In this document: positions 33,423 through 41,049 of the stretch, in pieces | Layout: each line of letters starts with the position of its first letter | How positions within the stretch are numbered: the stretch's first letter is position 1 | Origin: Hymenobacter yonginensis | GTDB lineage: Bacteria > Bacteroidota > Bacteroidia > Cytophagales > Hymenobacteraceae | Length of the DNA stretch: 64,000 nt | NCBI RefSeq assembly: GCF_027625995.1 | Contig: NZ_CP115396.1 | Span: forward strand, 3,286,001 to 3,350,000 | Reading direction: 5' to 3' | Program-made: the position numbers and the translations under genes | The notes under the pieces: generated by a model | What the model was told of the DNA's origin: nothing | Databases searched by the model: none | What the model saw: the letters and a program-made list of their open reading frames with translations, nothing else

Positions 33423-33430
33423 CAAAGGTA
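33423..33430 (-). promoter_or_regulatory. -7 promoter box of the hydrolase-like gene
   Basis: TACCTTTG on the minus strand, 24 nt before the GTG start at 33398. Confidence 0.5.
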
Positions 33431-33511
33431 GAGCAGCGTCGGCATTCGGTTTTCGGCAGGCGTTGCCGGCCTGTGTTCTGCCGGCAGGCAGCCGAATGCG
33501 CAGCGCGCAGT

Positions 33512-34048
33512 TTACAGGCCTTTGCGCAGAATCAGGTCGTTCTGCACGTCGTTACCGAGCAGAAATTCGTGTTGGCCGGCGGCCTTGAAGCCGAAACGAC
33601 GGTAGAACTCCAGCGCCCGGTCGTTCTTTTCCCACACACCCAGCACCACGGCGCGGCACTTCTGCTCACGGGCTTCCTCGATGGCGCGGCGCATCAGGGC
33701 GGCGCCCAGGCCGGTGCCGGTCCAGTCTTCCAGCACGTACAGCCGCTCAATTTCCAGGCGCTCTTCCGGCACTTTGCCTTCCACCTGCCCCAGCGTAGAG
33801 TGCAGGCGCAGCTTGGCGTAGCCTACCAGCTGCTGCTGCATGCGGGCCAGCAGAAAAACAGTATCGGGCTCGTTCAGCTCGGCCAGCTGCAGCTCCTGGC
33901 TGAAGGTAGCGTCCAAGTAAGACGCCATATCGGCGGGGTCGTTGGCGGCGGCGAAGGTGTCGTGGAAGGTCTGGCGGCCCAGGCTGGCGAGCTGGGCGGC
34001 TGCCTCGGCAGTGCGTTTGGCAACGGTGATGGTAAGCGGCGAAGACAT
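33512..34048 (-). CDS. GNAT family N-acetyltransferase
   Basis: 178-aa acyl-CoA-dependent acetyltransferase. Motif A with the acetyl-CoA loop is YVLEDWTGTGLGAALMRRA (residues ~106-124), followed by the beta-bulge/helix region VVLGVWEKNDRALEFYRRFG, ending FKAAGQHEFLLG. The N-terminal helix pair with FHDTFAAANDPADMASYL resembles the RimI/PaiA-like group. A TACCTTTG box at 34083-34090 lies 35 nt upstream. Substrate unknown; no partner gene adjacent. Confidence 0.88.
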   Translation of the reverse strand: MSSPLTITVAKRTAEAAAQLASLGRQTFHDTFAAANDPADMASYLDATFSQELQLAELNEPDTVFLLARMQQQLVGYAKLRLHSTLGQVEGKVPEERLEIERLYVLEDWTGTGLGAALMRRAIEEAREQKCRAVVLGVWEKNDRALEFYRRFGFKAAGQHEFLLGNDVQNDLILRKGL

Positions 34049-34082
34049 GGTGGCTGGATTCGGGCTGGATTCAGGAAGACGG

Positions 34083-34090
34083 CAAAGGTA
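34083..34090 (-). promoter_or_regulatory. -7 promoter box of the acetyltransferase gene
   Basis: TACCTTTG on the minus strand, 34 nt before the ATG at 34048. Confidence 0.5.
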
Positions 34091-34132
34091 CGCCGGCCGA
34101 AATTGCGGGCCGCTACCAGCCGGCCCCGCGGG

Positions 34133-34375
34133 CTAGCCCTGCCTGTCGTTTTCCGGGCGCCAGGTGTGCCAGCCATACCGCAGCAGCAGTCCGCTGCCCA
34201 GCAGCAGCAGCAAACTCATCAGAAACTCGCGGTTGTAAATAGCGGCCGGGCCGGCCTGTTTATACGCGTAGTACGTGAGGCCCATCCGAAGAAAAAACGC
34301 GACCAGCAGCATAAAGCCGGCCAGCACAGTCATCATCCCTACAATACGACGCGTAACGGGTGGCAACGGAGGCAT
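34133..34375 (-). CDS. small two-span membrane protein, unknown function
   Basis: About 80 aa: MPPLPPVTRRIVGMMTVLAG begins the first hydrophobic span, a short loop (YAYKQAGPAAIYNREF) follows, then the second span LLMSLLLLLGSGLLL-like and a basic tail. No family recognised. An alternative Met at 34417 would add 14 residues. It may be co-transcribed with the acetyltransferase, but the 84-nt gap contains that gene's own promoter box. Confidence 0.6.
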   Translation of the reverse strand: MPPLPPVTRRIVGMMTVLAGFMLLVAFFLRMGLTYYAYKQAGPAAIYNREFLMSLLLLLGSGLLLRYGWHTWRPENDRQG

Positions 34376-34590
34376 AGGCAACCAGCAGGGGGCTAAAGTG
34401 AGACGCAAAAGGCGCAACTACCCAGATAAACCAGGATTTCGGGCAGGTGTTGGCAGTGGCAATAACAGCGTCTGCGCCAATTCAGTGCCCTTTGTGCCCC
34501 GGCCACCCGCTCCGGCCGCGGCAGCAGCGCCACACGGCGGTTGCAATTTGATTTCTGCCGCGTATTTTTGCCTCACCAAGCAGTACACAA

Positions 34591-34663
34591 GCGAGAGTAG
34601 CTCAGTTGGTAGAGCATCAGCTTCCCAAGCTGAGGGTCGCGAGTTCGAACCTCGTTTCTCGCT
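34591..34663 (+). tRNA. tRNA-Gly (anticodon CCC)
   Basis: 73-nt cloverleaf: acceptor GCGAGAG with TTCTCGC, D-arm TAGCTCAGTTGGTAGAGC, anticodon loop TTCCCAA, T-loop GTTCGAACC, discriminator T. Its 3' end runs directly into a 25-bp terminator hairpin. Confidence 0.97.
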
Positions 34664-34716
34664 CATTCACAAAACAGCCCCGTAGCAGAGATGCTACGGG
34701 GCTGTTTTGTGAATGA
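34663..34716. terminator. bidirectional terminator between tRNA-Gly and uvrB
   Basis: Perfect 25-bp stem (34663-34687 with 34692-34716) and 4-nt loop, holding AAAACAGCCCCGTAGCA and its complement. It begins at the discriminator base of tRNA-Gly and ends 22 nt before the uvrB stop, so it serves both convergent genes. Confidence 0.92.
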
Positions 34717-34738
34717 GCGTTCTGAGGCGCGGCGCTTC

Positions 34739-36775
34739 TTACTCGCGCTTGGTTTTGAGTACCTGCTTGAGGGCGGCCAGCTCGTCGCGGAGCTTGGCGG
34801 CGGTGAGGAAGTCCAGGTCCTTGGCGGCGGCTTCCATTTGCTTTTCGGTTTGCTTGATGAGCTTTTCCAGGTCGGTGCGGCCCATCATGGCCACTACCGG
34901 CTCGGCGGCAATAGCCAGTCCGCCGTCGGCCTCGGGACCCACGTAGGCTGTGCCCTCCTGGATGCGGTAGTCCGACAGCGAAGTCTGCTCCATGATGGCC
35001 TCGCGGCTTTTGCGCACGGTGCGCGGCGTGATGCCGTGCTCCTGGTTGTAGGCCAGCTGGGTGGCGCGGCGGCGGTTGGTTTCGTCGATGGCGCGCTGCA
35101 TGGAGCCGGTCATCCGGTCGGCGTACATGATGACTTTGCCCCGGTCGTTTCGGGCGGCGCGGCCCATGGTCTGGATCAGGCTGCGCTGGTCGCGCAGGAA
35201 GCCTTCCTTGTCGGCATCCAGAATGGCCACGAGGCTCACTTCCGGCAAGTCGAGGCCTTCGCGCAGCAGGTTCACGCCGATGAGCACGTCGATTTCGCCG
35301 AGGCGCAGCTGGCGCAGGATTTCCACGCGGTCCAGGGTTTTCACGTCGGAGTGCACGTAACTGCTCTTGATGCCCAGACGCTCCATGTACTTCTGCAGCT
35401 CCTCGGCCATGCGCTTGGTGAGGGTCGTCACCAGCACCCGGTCGCCCATCTTCACGCGGTTGTCTACCTCGTCCAGCAGGTCGTCGATCTGGTTGACGCT
35501 GGGCCGCAGGTCGATTTCGGGGTCGAGCAGGCCGGTGGGCCGGATGATCTGCTCCACCACCACACCGTTGGCCTGCGCCAGCTCGTAGTCGGCCGGCGTG
35601 GCACTCACGTACACCGCCTGCCGGTACATGCTCTCGAACTCGTTGAACGTGAGCGGGCGGTTATCGAAGGCCGAAGGCAGGCGGAAGCCGTACTCGATGA
35701 GGGCCGTTTTGCGGCTCCGGTCGCCGCCCCACATGGCCCGGATCTGGGGCATGGTGGCGTGGCTTTCGTCGACCACCAGCAGGAAATCGTCGGGGAAGTA
35801 GTCGAGCAGGCAGAAGGGGCGGCTGCCGGGCTGGCGGCCGTCGAAGTAGCGCGAGTAGTTCTCAATGCCCGAGCAGTAACCCAGCTCCCGAATCATCTCT
35901 AGGTCGAACTCGGTGCGCTCCATGATGCGCTTTGCCTCGGAGTCGCGCCCTTCCTTCTCGAAGTAGGCGTGCTGCTGCACCAGGTCGAACTGGATTTCCT
36001 TGATGGCCTGGTTGAGGGTGTCCTTGCCGGTCACGAACAGGTTGGCAGGGTAGAGCGTCACCGATTTTTCGTCGGAAAGCTTCTTGCCGGTCTGCGGGTC
36101 AATCTTCTGGATGGCCTCGATTTCGTCGCCGAAGAAGAACAGCCGGTAAGCGTGGTCGGCGTAGGCCGGAAACACGTCCACGGTATCGCCCTTCACCCGG
36201 AACGTGCCGCGCGTGAACTCCATTTCGGTGCGCGAGTACAGAATCTGCACGAACTGGTAGAGCAGGTTGTTGCGCGAGTATTTCAGGCCGGGGGCCAAGT
36301 AAATCACGTTTTTGCTGAACTCCTCGGGGTTGCCGATGCCGTAAATACACGACACCGAGGCAATTACAATCACGTCGCGGCGGCCCGAAAGCAGCGTGGA
36401 CGTGGTGTGCAGCCGCAGCTTTTCGATTTCCTGGTTGATGGCCAAATCCTTCTCGATAAAGACGTCGGAGCTGGCAATGTAGGCCTCGGGCTGGTAGTAG
36501 TCGTAGTAGCTGATGTAGTACTCGACGGCGTTGTTGGGGAAGAACTGCTTGAACTCGCCGTAGAGCTGCGCGGCCAGGGTTTTGTTGTGGCACAGCACCA
36601 GAGCCGGCTTGCCGGTTTCGGCAATGACGTTGGCCATGGTGAAGGTTTTACCCGTGCCGGTGGCCCCGAGCAGCACCTGCGCCGGCTCGCCGTTGTTCAC
36701 GCCCTGCACCAGTTGGGCAATGGCTTTGGGCTGGTCGCCGGTGGGCTGGAATTCCGAGGTGAGTTGATACTTCAT
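34739..36775 (-). CDS. uvrB: excinuclease ABC subunit B
   Basis: Damage-verifying helicase of nucleotide excision repair. It is 678 aa, full length. Walker A is LLGATGTGKTFTMANV (residues ~37-52), the beta-hairpin region has YYDYYQPEAYI, helicase motifs include DESHATMPQIRAMWGGDRSR and GVNLLREGLDLPEVSLVAIL, and the C-terminal UVR domain ends the protein (LIKQTEKQMEAAAKDLDFL). It stands alone on the minus strand between two hairpins. Confidence 0.99.
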   Translation of the reverse strand: MKYQLTSEFQPTGDQPKAIAQLVQGVNNGEPAQVLLGATGTGKTFTMANVIAETGKPALVLCHNKTLAAQLYGEFKQFFPNNAVEYYISYYDYYQPEAYIASSDVFIEKDLAINQEIEKLRLHTTSTLLSGRRDVIVIASVSCIYGIGNPEEFSKNVIYLAPGLKYSRNNLLYQFVQILYSRTEMEFTRGTFRVKGDTVDVFPAYADHAYRLFFFGDEIEAIQKIDPQTGKKLSDEKSVTLYPANLFVTGKDTLNQAIKEIQFDLVQQHAYFEKEGRDSEAKRIMERTEFDLEMIRELGYCSGIENYSRYFDGRQPGSRPFCLLDYFPDDFLLVVDESHATMPQIRAMWGGDRSRKTALIEYGFRLPSAFDNRPLTFNEFESMYRQAVYVSATPADYELAQANGVVVEQIIRPTGLLDPEIDLRPSVNQIDDLLDEVDNRVKMGDRVLVTTLTKRMAEELQKYMERLGIKSSYVHSDVKTLDRVEILRQLRLGEIDVLIGVNLLREGLDLPEVSLVAILDADKEGFLRDQRSLIQTMGRAARNDRGKVIMYADRMTGSMQRAIDETNRRRATQLAYNQEHGITPRTVRKSREAIMEQTSLSDYRIQEGTAYVGPEADGGLAIAAEPVVAMMGRTDLEKLIKQTEKQMEAAAKDLDFLTAAKLRDELAALKQVLKTKRE

Positions 36776-36869
36776 GCAACAGGAAAAGAGGACACCGGAA
36801 CGCCCGGCCGCCGGCTAGAAAGCCAGCCTAGCATAACTGCGTTAGCAAAGTGTAGGTTTCCCGGCAAAC

Positions 36870-36901
36870 AAAAAAACCTATCCGACGGGCGAACAGGTTT
36901 T
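36870..36901 (-). terminator. terminator of the sigma / barrel / lipoprotein operon
   Basis: Minus-strand stem AACCTGTTCG / CGGATAGGTT with two G-T pairs and a 5-nt loop, followed by a T-run of six or more. It lies about 20 nt past the stop of the lipoprotein gene. Confidence 0.75.
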
Positions 36902-36922
36902 CTCATGATACGGCAGCAGCGG

Positions 36923-37504
36923 CTAGCCGCCGGGCTGAACCCGGGCAATTTTGTTGATTTCAGCCCACTTCACCAAGCTGTTCTGCGGCAGCAGCTGCGC
37001 CCAGAACTTCTCGGCGCACAGCGACACGCCCAGGTGGCACGATTTCACCATGGTAGCCTGCTCCTGCAGCGCCAGCCGCTGCACGGTGGCCAGCCAGTCC
37101 TGCTGGTTGGCTTCGGTCATATCCATCAGGCGCGGAATGACGGTGAGGGCACGGGTCTGGTAGTGCAGATACACGTTGCCATCCTTCACAGCTTTCCAGG
37201 GGCCTGTGTTGATGTAGGACTTACGGTTCAGCTCCCGCACCACGTAGTCAATGCTGTCGGCGGGCAGGGCGGAAATGTACACCGGCCCCATCACCGATTT
37301 AATGACGAACCTATTGCTGTTGAAGAGCTGGAAAGTCTGCGGAAGCGTGGTGGTTTCGTGCATCCCCACCAGCAGCTCGCCGGCCACATACGTACCGTCG
37401 GAGCACTCCAGGGGCGGGCAGATCGGAATTTTCGGCTCCACAGGTTCCTGGCGGTTGCACGAGGCCACGGCCCCGGCTAACAAAAGCAAGTAGAGGCAGC
37501 GCAT
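36923..37504 (-). CDS. lipoprotein of unknown function in sigma-factor operon
   Basis: 193 aa, starting MRCLYLLLLAGAVASC with Cys 16 as lipidation site. The mature part has paired cysteines (ICPPLECSDG and KSCHLGVSLC) that could form disulfides. No family recognised. It follows the barrel-tailed protein gene by 35 nt and precedes a terminator, so it is the third gene of an operon headed by an ECF sigma factor; it may take part in the same envelope signal path. This role is inference from position only. Confidence 0.7.
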   Translation of the reverse strand: MRCLYLLLLAGAVASCNRQEPVEPKIPICPPLECSDGTYVAGELLVGMHETTTLPQTFQLFNSNRFVIKSVMGPVYISALPADSIDYVVRELNRKSYINTGPWKAVKDGNVYLHYQTRALTVIPRLMDMTEANQQDWLATVQRLALQEQATMVKSCHLGVSLCAEKFWAQLLPQNSLVKWAEINKIARVQPGG

Positions 37505-37539
37505 AGCAAGTAAAAATTGAATGGTTCTTACTCCTGAGG

Positions 37540-39201
37540 TTAGCGGCGGGCTACGGCGGTAGAAGTGGCGTTGCCGAATTCCACGCTGGCTTCCAGGCCC
37601 ACGGAATAAGGGCGGCTGCGGCGCGTAAAGCGTTCGGCGGACTGGTCGTTCAGGCTGTTCAGGCCGGCTTCCACTTTCGGGCCCAGGGCCAGCCGCCAGG
37701 TAGCGTTGGCTGGCTGATACCGGACACCAGCACCGCTTTGCACCGAGCCCAGCACCTTCCGGTACGGCGAGGTGGCGGAGGCCAGCGTGTAAGTAGTGGT
37801 AGCTTCGGGCACGCCTTCCAGCTCGGTGCGGGACTTCAGCAGCACGTTCACGGCGGCCCCTACTTTGGCGTAGAGCGCCCATCCTTTTTTCGGGTTGGTG
37901 GCGTAGCGCACATTCACCGGCACGCTGGCCGTCTGGTAGCGGTAGCGCACGTTGCGCAACGACAGATCGGCGTTGGAACGCACGGCACCACCACCCTGGT
38001 TACGGTCGGCGGTGAGGCTGGAGGCCAGCGTGGATTTGCCGTCGAGGAAGGCCCACGAGCTGGCGGCCGTAGCCTCCTGCTGCCCGGCCGCCAGGCCGGT
38101 TTCCACGGTCCAGTTGTTGTTGAGCGGGTAGCTGGCCAGCATGGCCACCTGCTGCCCCAAGCCGGATTGCAGCGTCGACCGATACTCGGAAGCCGCCATT
38201 TCGTAGGCCTGCGCCTGGAAGGTAGCCGGGCTGAAGCTCACAGAATTAGACGAGCTGACAGCAGAAGCCCGCGAATAGTTGATGTTGGGGTTGAAGGCCG
38301 AGGCGGCGTAGCCGGCGCTCAGCTTCCAGCGCCGCCGACGGGCTGGCACGGGCTGCTCTTCCTCTTGCTGTTGGGCTGGCGAAATCAGCTTTTTGGGTGC
38401 AGCAGCAGCCAGCAGCATGCTGGAAGCCGCCGGAGCCGCGGCCACGGAAGTCAGCATATCGGGGCGGCCGAAGCCGGTAGCACTATTGCTGCCGAAGCCC
38501 GCCGCCCGGCTTAGTACCGACTCGATGTTGCGCCCCGACGACCACGACGTGGAACCCACAACCACCGTGTAGCCCGCTTCCTGCATCAGCGAGGAGCCCG
38601 GCAGAACAGCAGCGGCCTGACGCCCCTCATACAGCCCGAAATGCTGCCCGAAGGCAGATACTGGTAGGTAGGCGCTGGCACGGTCGGCTACCGGAGCAGC
38701 CTGAGTAGCCTGCGGAGTAGCCGACACGCTAGCCAGCGTATAGTTGGTGGCCGACGCGGCGCCAGTAGCCGGGGCGGCACCCGGGGTTGCGGTGGGCTGA
38801 CGGAAGCTGTTGGCGGCCACGCCGGCCAGGCCGGGCTGCAGACCATAGCCACCGGCCTCGTACGTGCGGCCGGCTACGGCTGCGCCAGCTGGGGTACCGC
38901 TGTTACGAAGGCCGGCAGCAGCCGGGGCGGGAGCAGAAGCCACGCCGGTAGCATTTGGTTGCAGCGTCAGCCAGGTGCCGCCGCCGGCCAGCAGCAGCAG
39001 CGAAGCCGCCGCGGCCCAGCGGTAGCCCAGCAGCCGGCGGCGGTAGGTATCGTTCTGCTGCACCAGCAGCTCATGGTCGAGCTGCTCCCAGAGGCTGGCC
39101 CGCGGAGTTACCTCCGCCTCGGCAAACTTCTGCCGGAACAGGTGCTCCAGGTCGCCGGTGGGGCGTGGGTCGGGGGTATGGTTAGGATCGGAAAGTGCCA
39201 T
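37540..39201 (-). CDS. single-span protein with C-terminal outer-membrane-type beta-barrel, candidate anti-sigma/sensor
   Basis: 553 aa, probably anti-sigma-like. Residues 1-~60 are cytoplasmic and acidic (FRQKFAEAEVTPRASLWEQL), then one membrane span (AAAASLLLLAGGGTWLTL). Residues ~90-285 are a long Ala/Gly/Pro/Ser-rich linker, and the last ~250 residues have alternating beta strands of an OMP-type barrel (WKLSAGYAASAFNPNINYS to VGLEASVEFG). The ATG at 39201 overlaps the sigma gene by 20 nt, implying translational coupling. If the fold is right, one chain would reach from cytoplasm to outer membrane. The barrel prediction is by eye. Confidence 0.65.
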   Translation of the reverse strand: MALSDPNHTPDPRPTGDLEHLFRQKFAEAEVTPRASLWEQLDHELLVQQNDTYRRRLLGYRWAAAASLLLLAGGGTWLTLQPNATGVASAPAPAAAGLRNSGTPAGAAVAGRTYEAGGYGLQPGLAGVAANSFRQPTATPGAAPATGAASATNYTLASVSATPQATQAAPVADRASAYLPVSAFGQHFGLYEGRQAAAVLPGSSLMQEAGYTVVVGSTSWSSGRNIESVLSRAAGFGSNSATGFGRPDMLTSVAAAPAASSMLLAAAAPKKLISPAQQQEEEQPVPARRRRWKLSAGYAASAFNPNINYSRASAVSSSNSVSFSPATFQAQAYEMAASEYRSTLQSGLGQQVAMLASYPLNNNWTVETGLAAGQQEATAASSWAFLDGKSTLASSLTADRNQGGGAVRSNADLSLRNVRYRYQTASVPVNVRYATNPKKGWALYAKVGAAVNVLLKSRTELEGVPEATTTYTLASATSPYRKVLGSVQSGAGVRYQPANATWRLALGPKVEAGLNSLNDQSAERFTRRSRPYSVGLEASVEFGNATSTAVARR

Positions 39202-39838
39202 TCTTGGATTGCGCATCAAGGCGCTCGACTTTAGACTTCAAAATTGCCCGGGCACGGGAGTACTGCGATTTGCTGGTGCCTTCGGAAATGCCCAGCATCT
39301 CGCCGATTTCCTTGTGGCCGTAGCCCTCGATGGCAAACAGGTTGAACACCATCCGGTAGCGGGGGGCCAGCTCCTGCACCATGGCCAGCAGGTCTTCGAA
39401 CCCGTAGTTGGAGAGGGTGAACTCTTCGCCGGCCAGCTCCTCGGGGTAGTCGCCGTCGCTGACGGCTACCAGCGGGGCGTTGCGGCGGTGCTGGCGCAGC
39501 GCGGCATTCACCATAATGCGGCGGATCCAGAACTCCAGCGGGCACTCGCGGCGGAAGCTGCTCAGGTTCTTGAATACCGTAATGAATCCTTCCTGCAGCA
39601 CATCCTCGGCCTCAAACGTGGTCTGGGCGTAGCGCAGGCACACGGCCATCATGCGGCCCGCGAATCGCTCGTAGAGGTACTTCTGCATCAGCCGACTGCC
39701 GGCCAGGCAGCCATCGAGCAGCTCAGCCTCGCTGAGTTGGGCAGGCGGGATAAGTGGGCGCACGGCAGCGGGGGGAGGCGTGAGAGCTTCAGGTGACGAA
39801 GCCGGCGCACCGGCCAGCAAACTCCGCAGCCCGCTCAT
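39182..39838 (-). CDS. ECF RNA polymerase sigma factor
   Basis: 218 aa from the ATG at 39838 (MSGLRSLLAGAPASS). Region 2 is GSRLMQKYLYERFAGRMMAV ... EAEDVLQEGFITVFKNL with the EFWIRRIMVNAALRQHRR end; region 4 is PRYRMVFNLFAIEGYGHKEI and GISEGTSKSQYSRAR. The residues 1-35 are Ala/Pro-rich. The frame stays open 74 codons upstream, but that part has no sigma similarity. The gene overlaps the barrel-tailed gene downstream. It belongs to the phylum's common ECF type with envelope-linked partners. Confidence 0.92.
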   Translation of the reverse strand: MSGLRSLLAGAPASSPEALTPPPAAVRPLIPPAQLSEAELLDGCLAGSRLMQKYLYERFAGRMMAVCLRYAQTTFEAEDVLQEGFITVFKNLSSFRRECPLEFWIRRIMVNAALRQHRRNAPLVAVSDGDYPEELAGEEFTLSNYGFEDLLAMVQELAPRYRMVFNLFAIEGYGHKEIGEMLGISEGTSKSQYSRARAILKSKVERLDAQSKNGTFRS

Positions 39839-40210
39839 GGGCTGCAGCGCCGACGACAGCGCCCTCACTTGCCTAGCCGGCCAGCGGCGCCGGTGCCGTG
39901 GATAGCGAGCAGGCCCTGAGGTAGCGTACGCTGGGTAAATAAGGAGAGCATAAGTCGGGAACAGAGAATCGAAAGATAGCCAGCTGCGGCACAGGGCCGC
40001 AACACACACAAGAGCTAGCGGGGCCACCGCGCGGTTGCATGCTGGAGTAGATATCTGCAAAAAAAGTTACCGCCCGGACTGCTCCCAGCCTGATAACCTT
40101 GCTTTCCGGAAGCGAGTATACTGGCTAGCCGGCTCGCGTGTAGCTACATGCAAGCTACCATTCGCCTGCTTCCTCCTCTAATTTACTTCATTCCCCCAAC
40201 CATACAGCCT
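39839..40210. other. 372-nt divergent gap, no gene seen
   Basis: Between the sigma gene and wrbA, which point away from each other. The open frames on both strands here lack family similarity. TAACCTTG near 40094, one base off TAnnTTTG, could serve wrbA; no good box was found for the sigma gene. Confidence 0.5.
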
Positions 40211-40825
40211 ATGAAAACCCTGATTCTGTTCTACTCCACGTACGGCCACGTATTTAAGCTTGCCGAAGCCATGGCCGAAGGTGCCCGCGAAGTGGAAGGC
40301 AACGAAGTAGTCATCAAGCAAGTGCCGGAGACGCTGCCGAAGGAGCTGCTGGACCAGATTGGGGCCACAGAAGCGCAAAAGGCCTTTGCCCACATCGAAG
40401 TAGCCACTCCTGAGGAGCTGGCCGACTACGACGCCATTGTGGTGGGCGTGCCCACCCGCTACGGCAACATGTGCGGCCAGATGCAGGCCTTCTGGGACTC
40501 TACCGGCGGCTTGTGGGCTAAAGGGGCGCTGGTGGGCAAAGTGGGTGGCGCGTTCGTGAGCACCGCTACGCAGCACGGCGGCCAGGAAACCACCATCCGG
40601 GCGGTGCATACCATGCAGCTGCACCACGGCTTTGTGCTGGTGGGGCTGCCCTACGCGTGGCAGGGCCAGATGGGCCACCACGAAGTGACGGGCGGCACGC
40701 CCTACGGCGCCAGCACCGTGGCCGGTGGCCAGGGCGAGCGGCAGCCCAGCGGCAACGAGCTGGAAGGAGCCCGCTACCAGGGCCGCCACACCGCTGAAAT
40801 TGCCAAAAAGCTGAGCGTGAAATAA
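40211..40825 (+). CDS. wrbA: NAD(P)H:quinone oxidoreductase WrbA
   Basis: FMN-dependent flavodoxin-fold enzyme of 204 aa that reduces quinones by two electrons. FMN phosphate loop [19 protein letters not shown] (residues ~5-23), [20 protein letters not shown], and [13 protein letters not shown] are WrbA signatures; ends [14 protein letters not shown]. The ATG at 40211 gives the usual MKTLILFYS start. Single gene closed by a terminator. Confidence 0.96.
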   Translation: MKTLILFYSTYGHVFKLAEAMAEGAREVEGNEVVIKQVPETLPKELLDQIGATEAQKAFAHIEVATPEELADYDAIVVGVPTRYGNMCGQMQAFWDSTGGLWAKGALVGKVGGAFVSTATQHGGQETTIRAVHTMQLHHGFVLVGLPYAWQGQMGHHEVTGGTPYGASTVAGGQGERQPSGNELEGARYQGRHTAEIAKKLSVK

Positions 40826-40882
40826 TAGACTTTTTCTTGTTACGTTTGTAACAGAAACTGTTCCGCACACCTCTGCAACATT

Positions 40883-40919
40883 AGCCGGCCGCTCCGAAAT
40901 GAGCGGCCGGCTTTTTTTA
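40883..40919 (+). terminator. terminator after wrbA
   Basis: 12-bp perfect stem AGCCGGCCGCTC / GAGCGGCCGGCT (40883-40894 with 40901-40912), 6-nt loop, then a run of T. Confidence 0.93.
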
Positions 40920-41049
40920 TGCGCCTGATTTACTGCCGGCGCAGGTTACTATTTCTTTAAAGCAGACCCCGGGTGCAACCTTCTGCTGCCGGGCCGGACT
41001 TTGCGGCATTGTTGCTTATACACACCCGCCAGTATATTCTTCCTACTCT

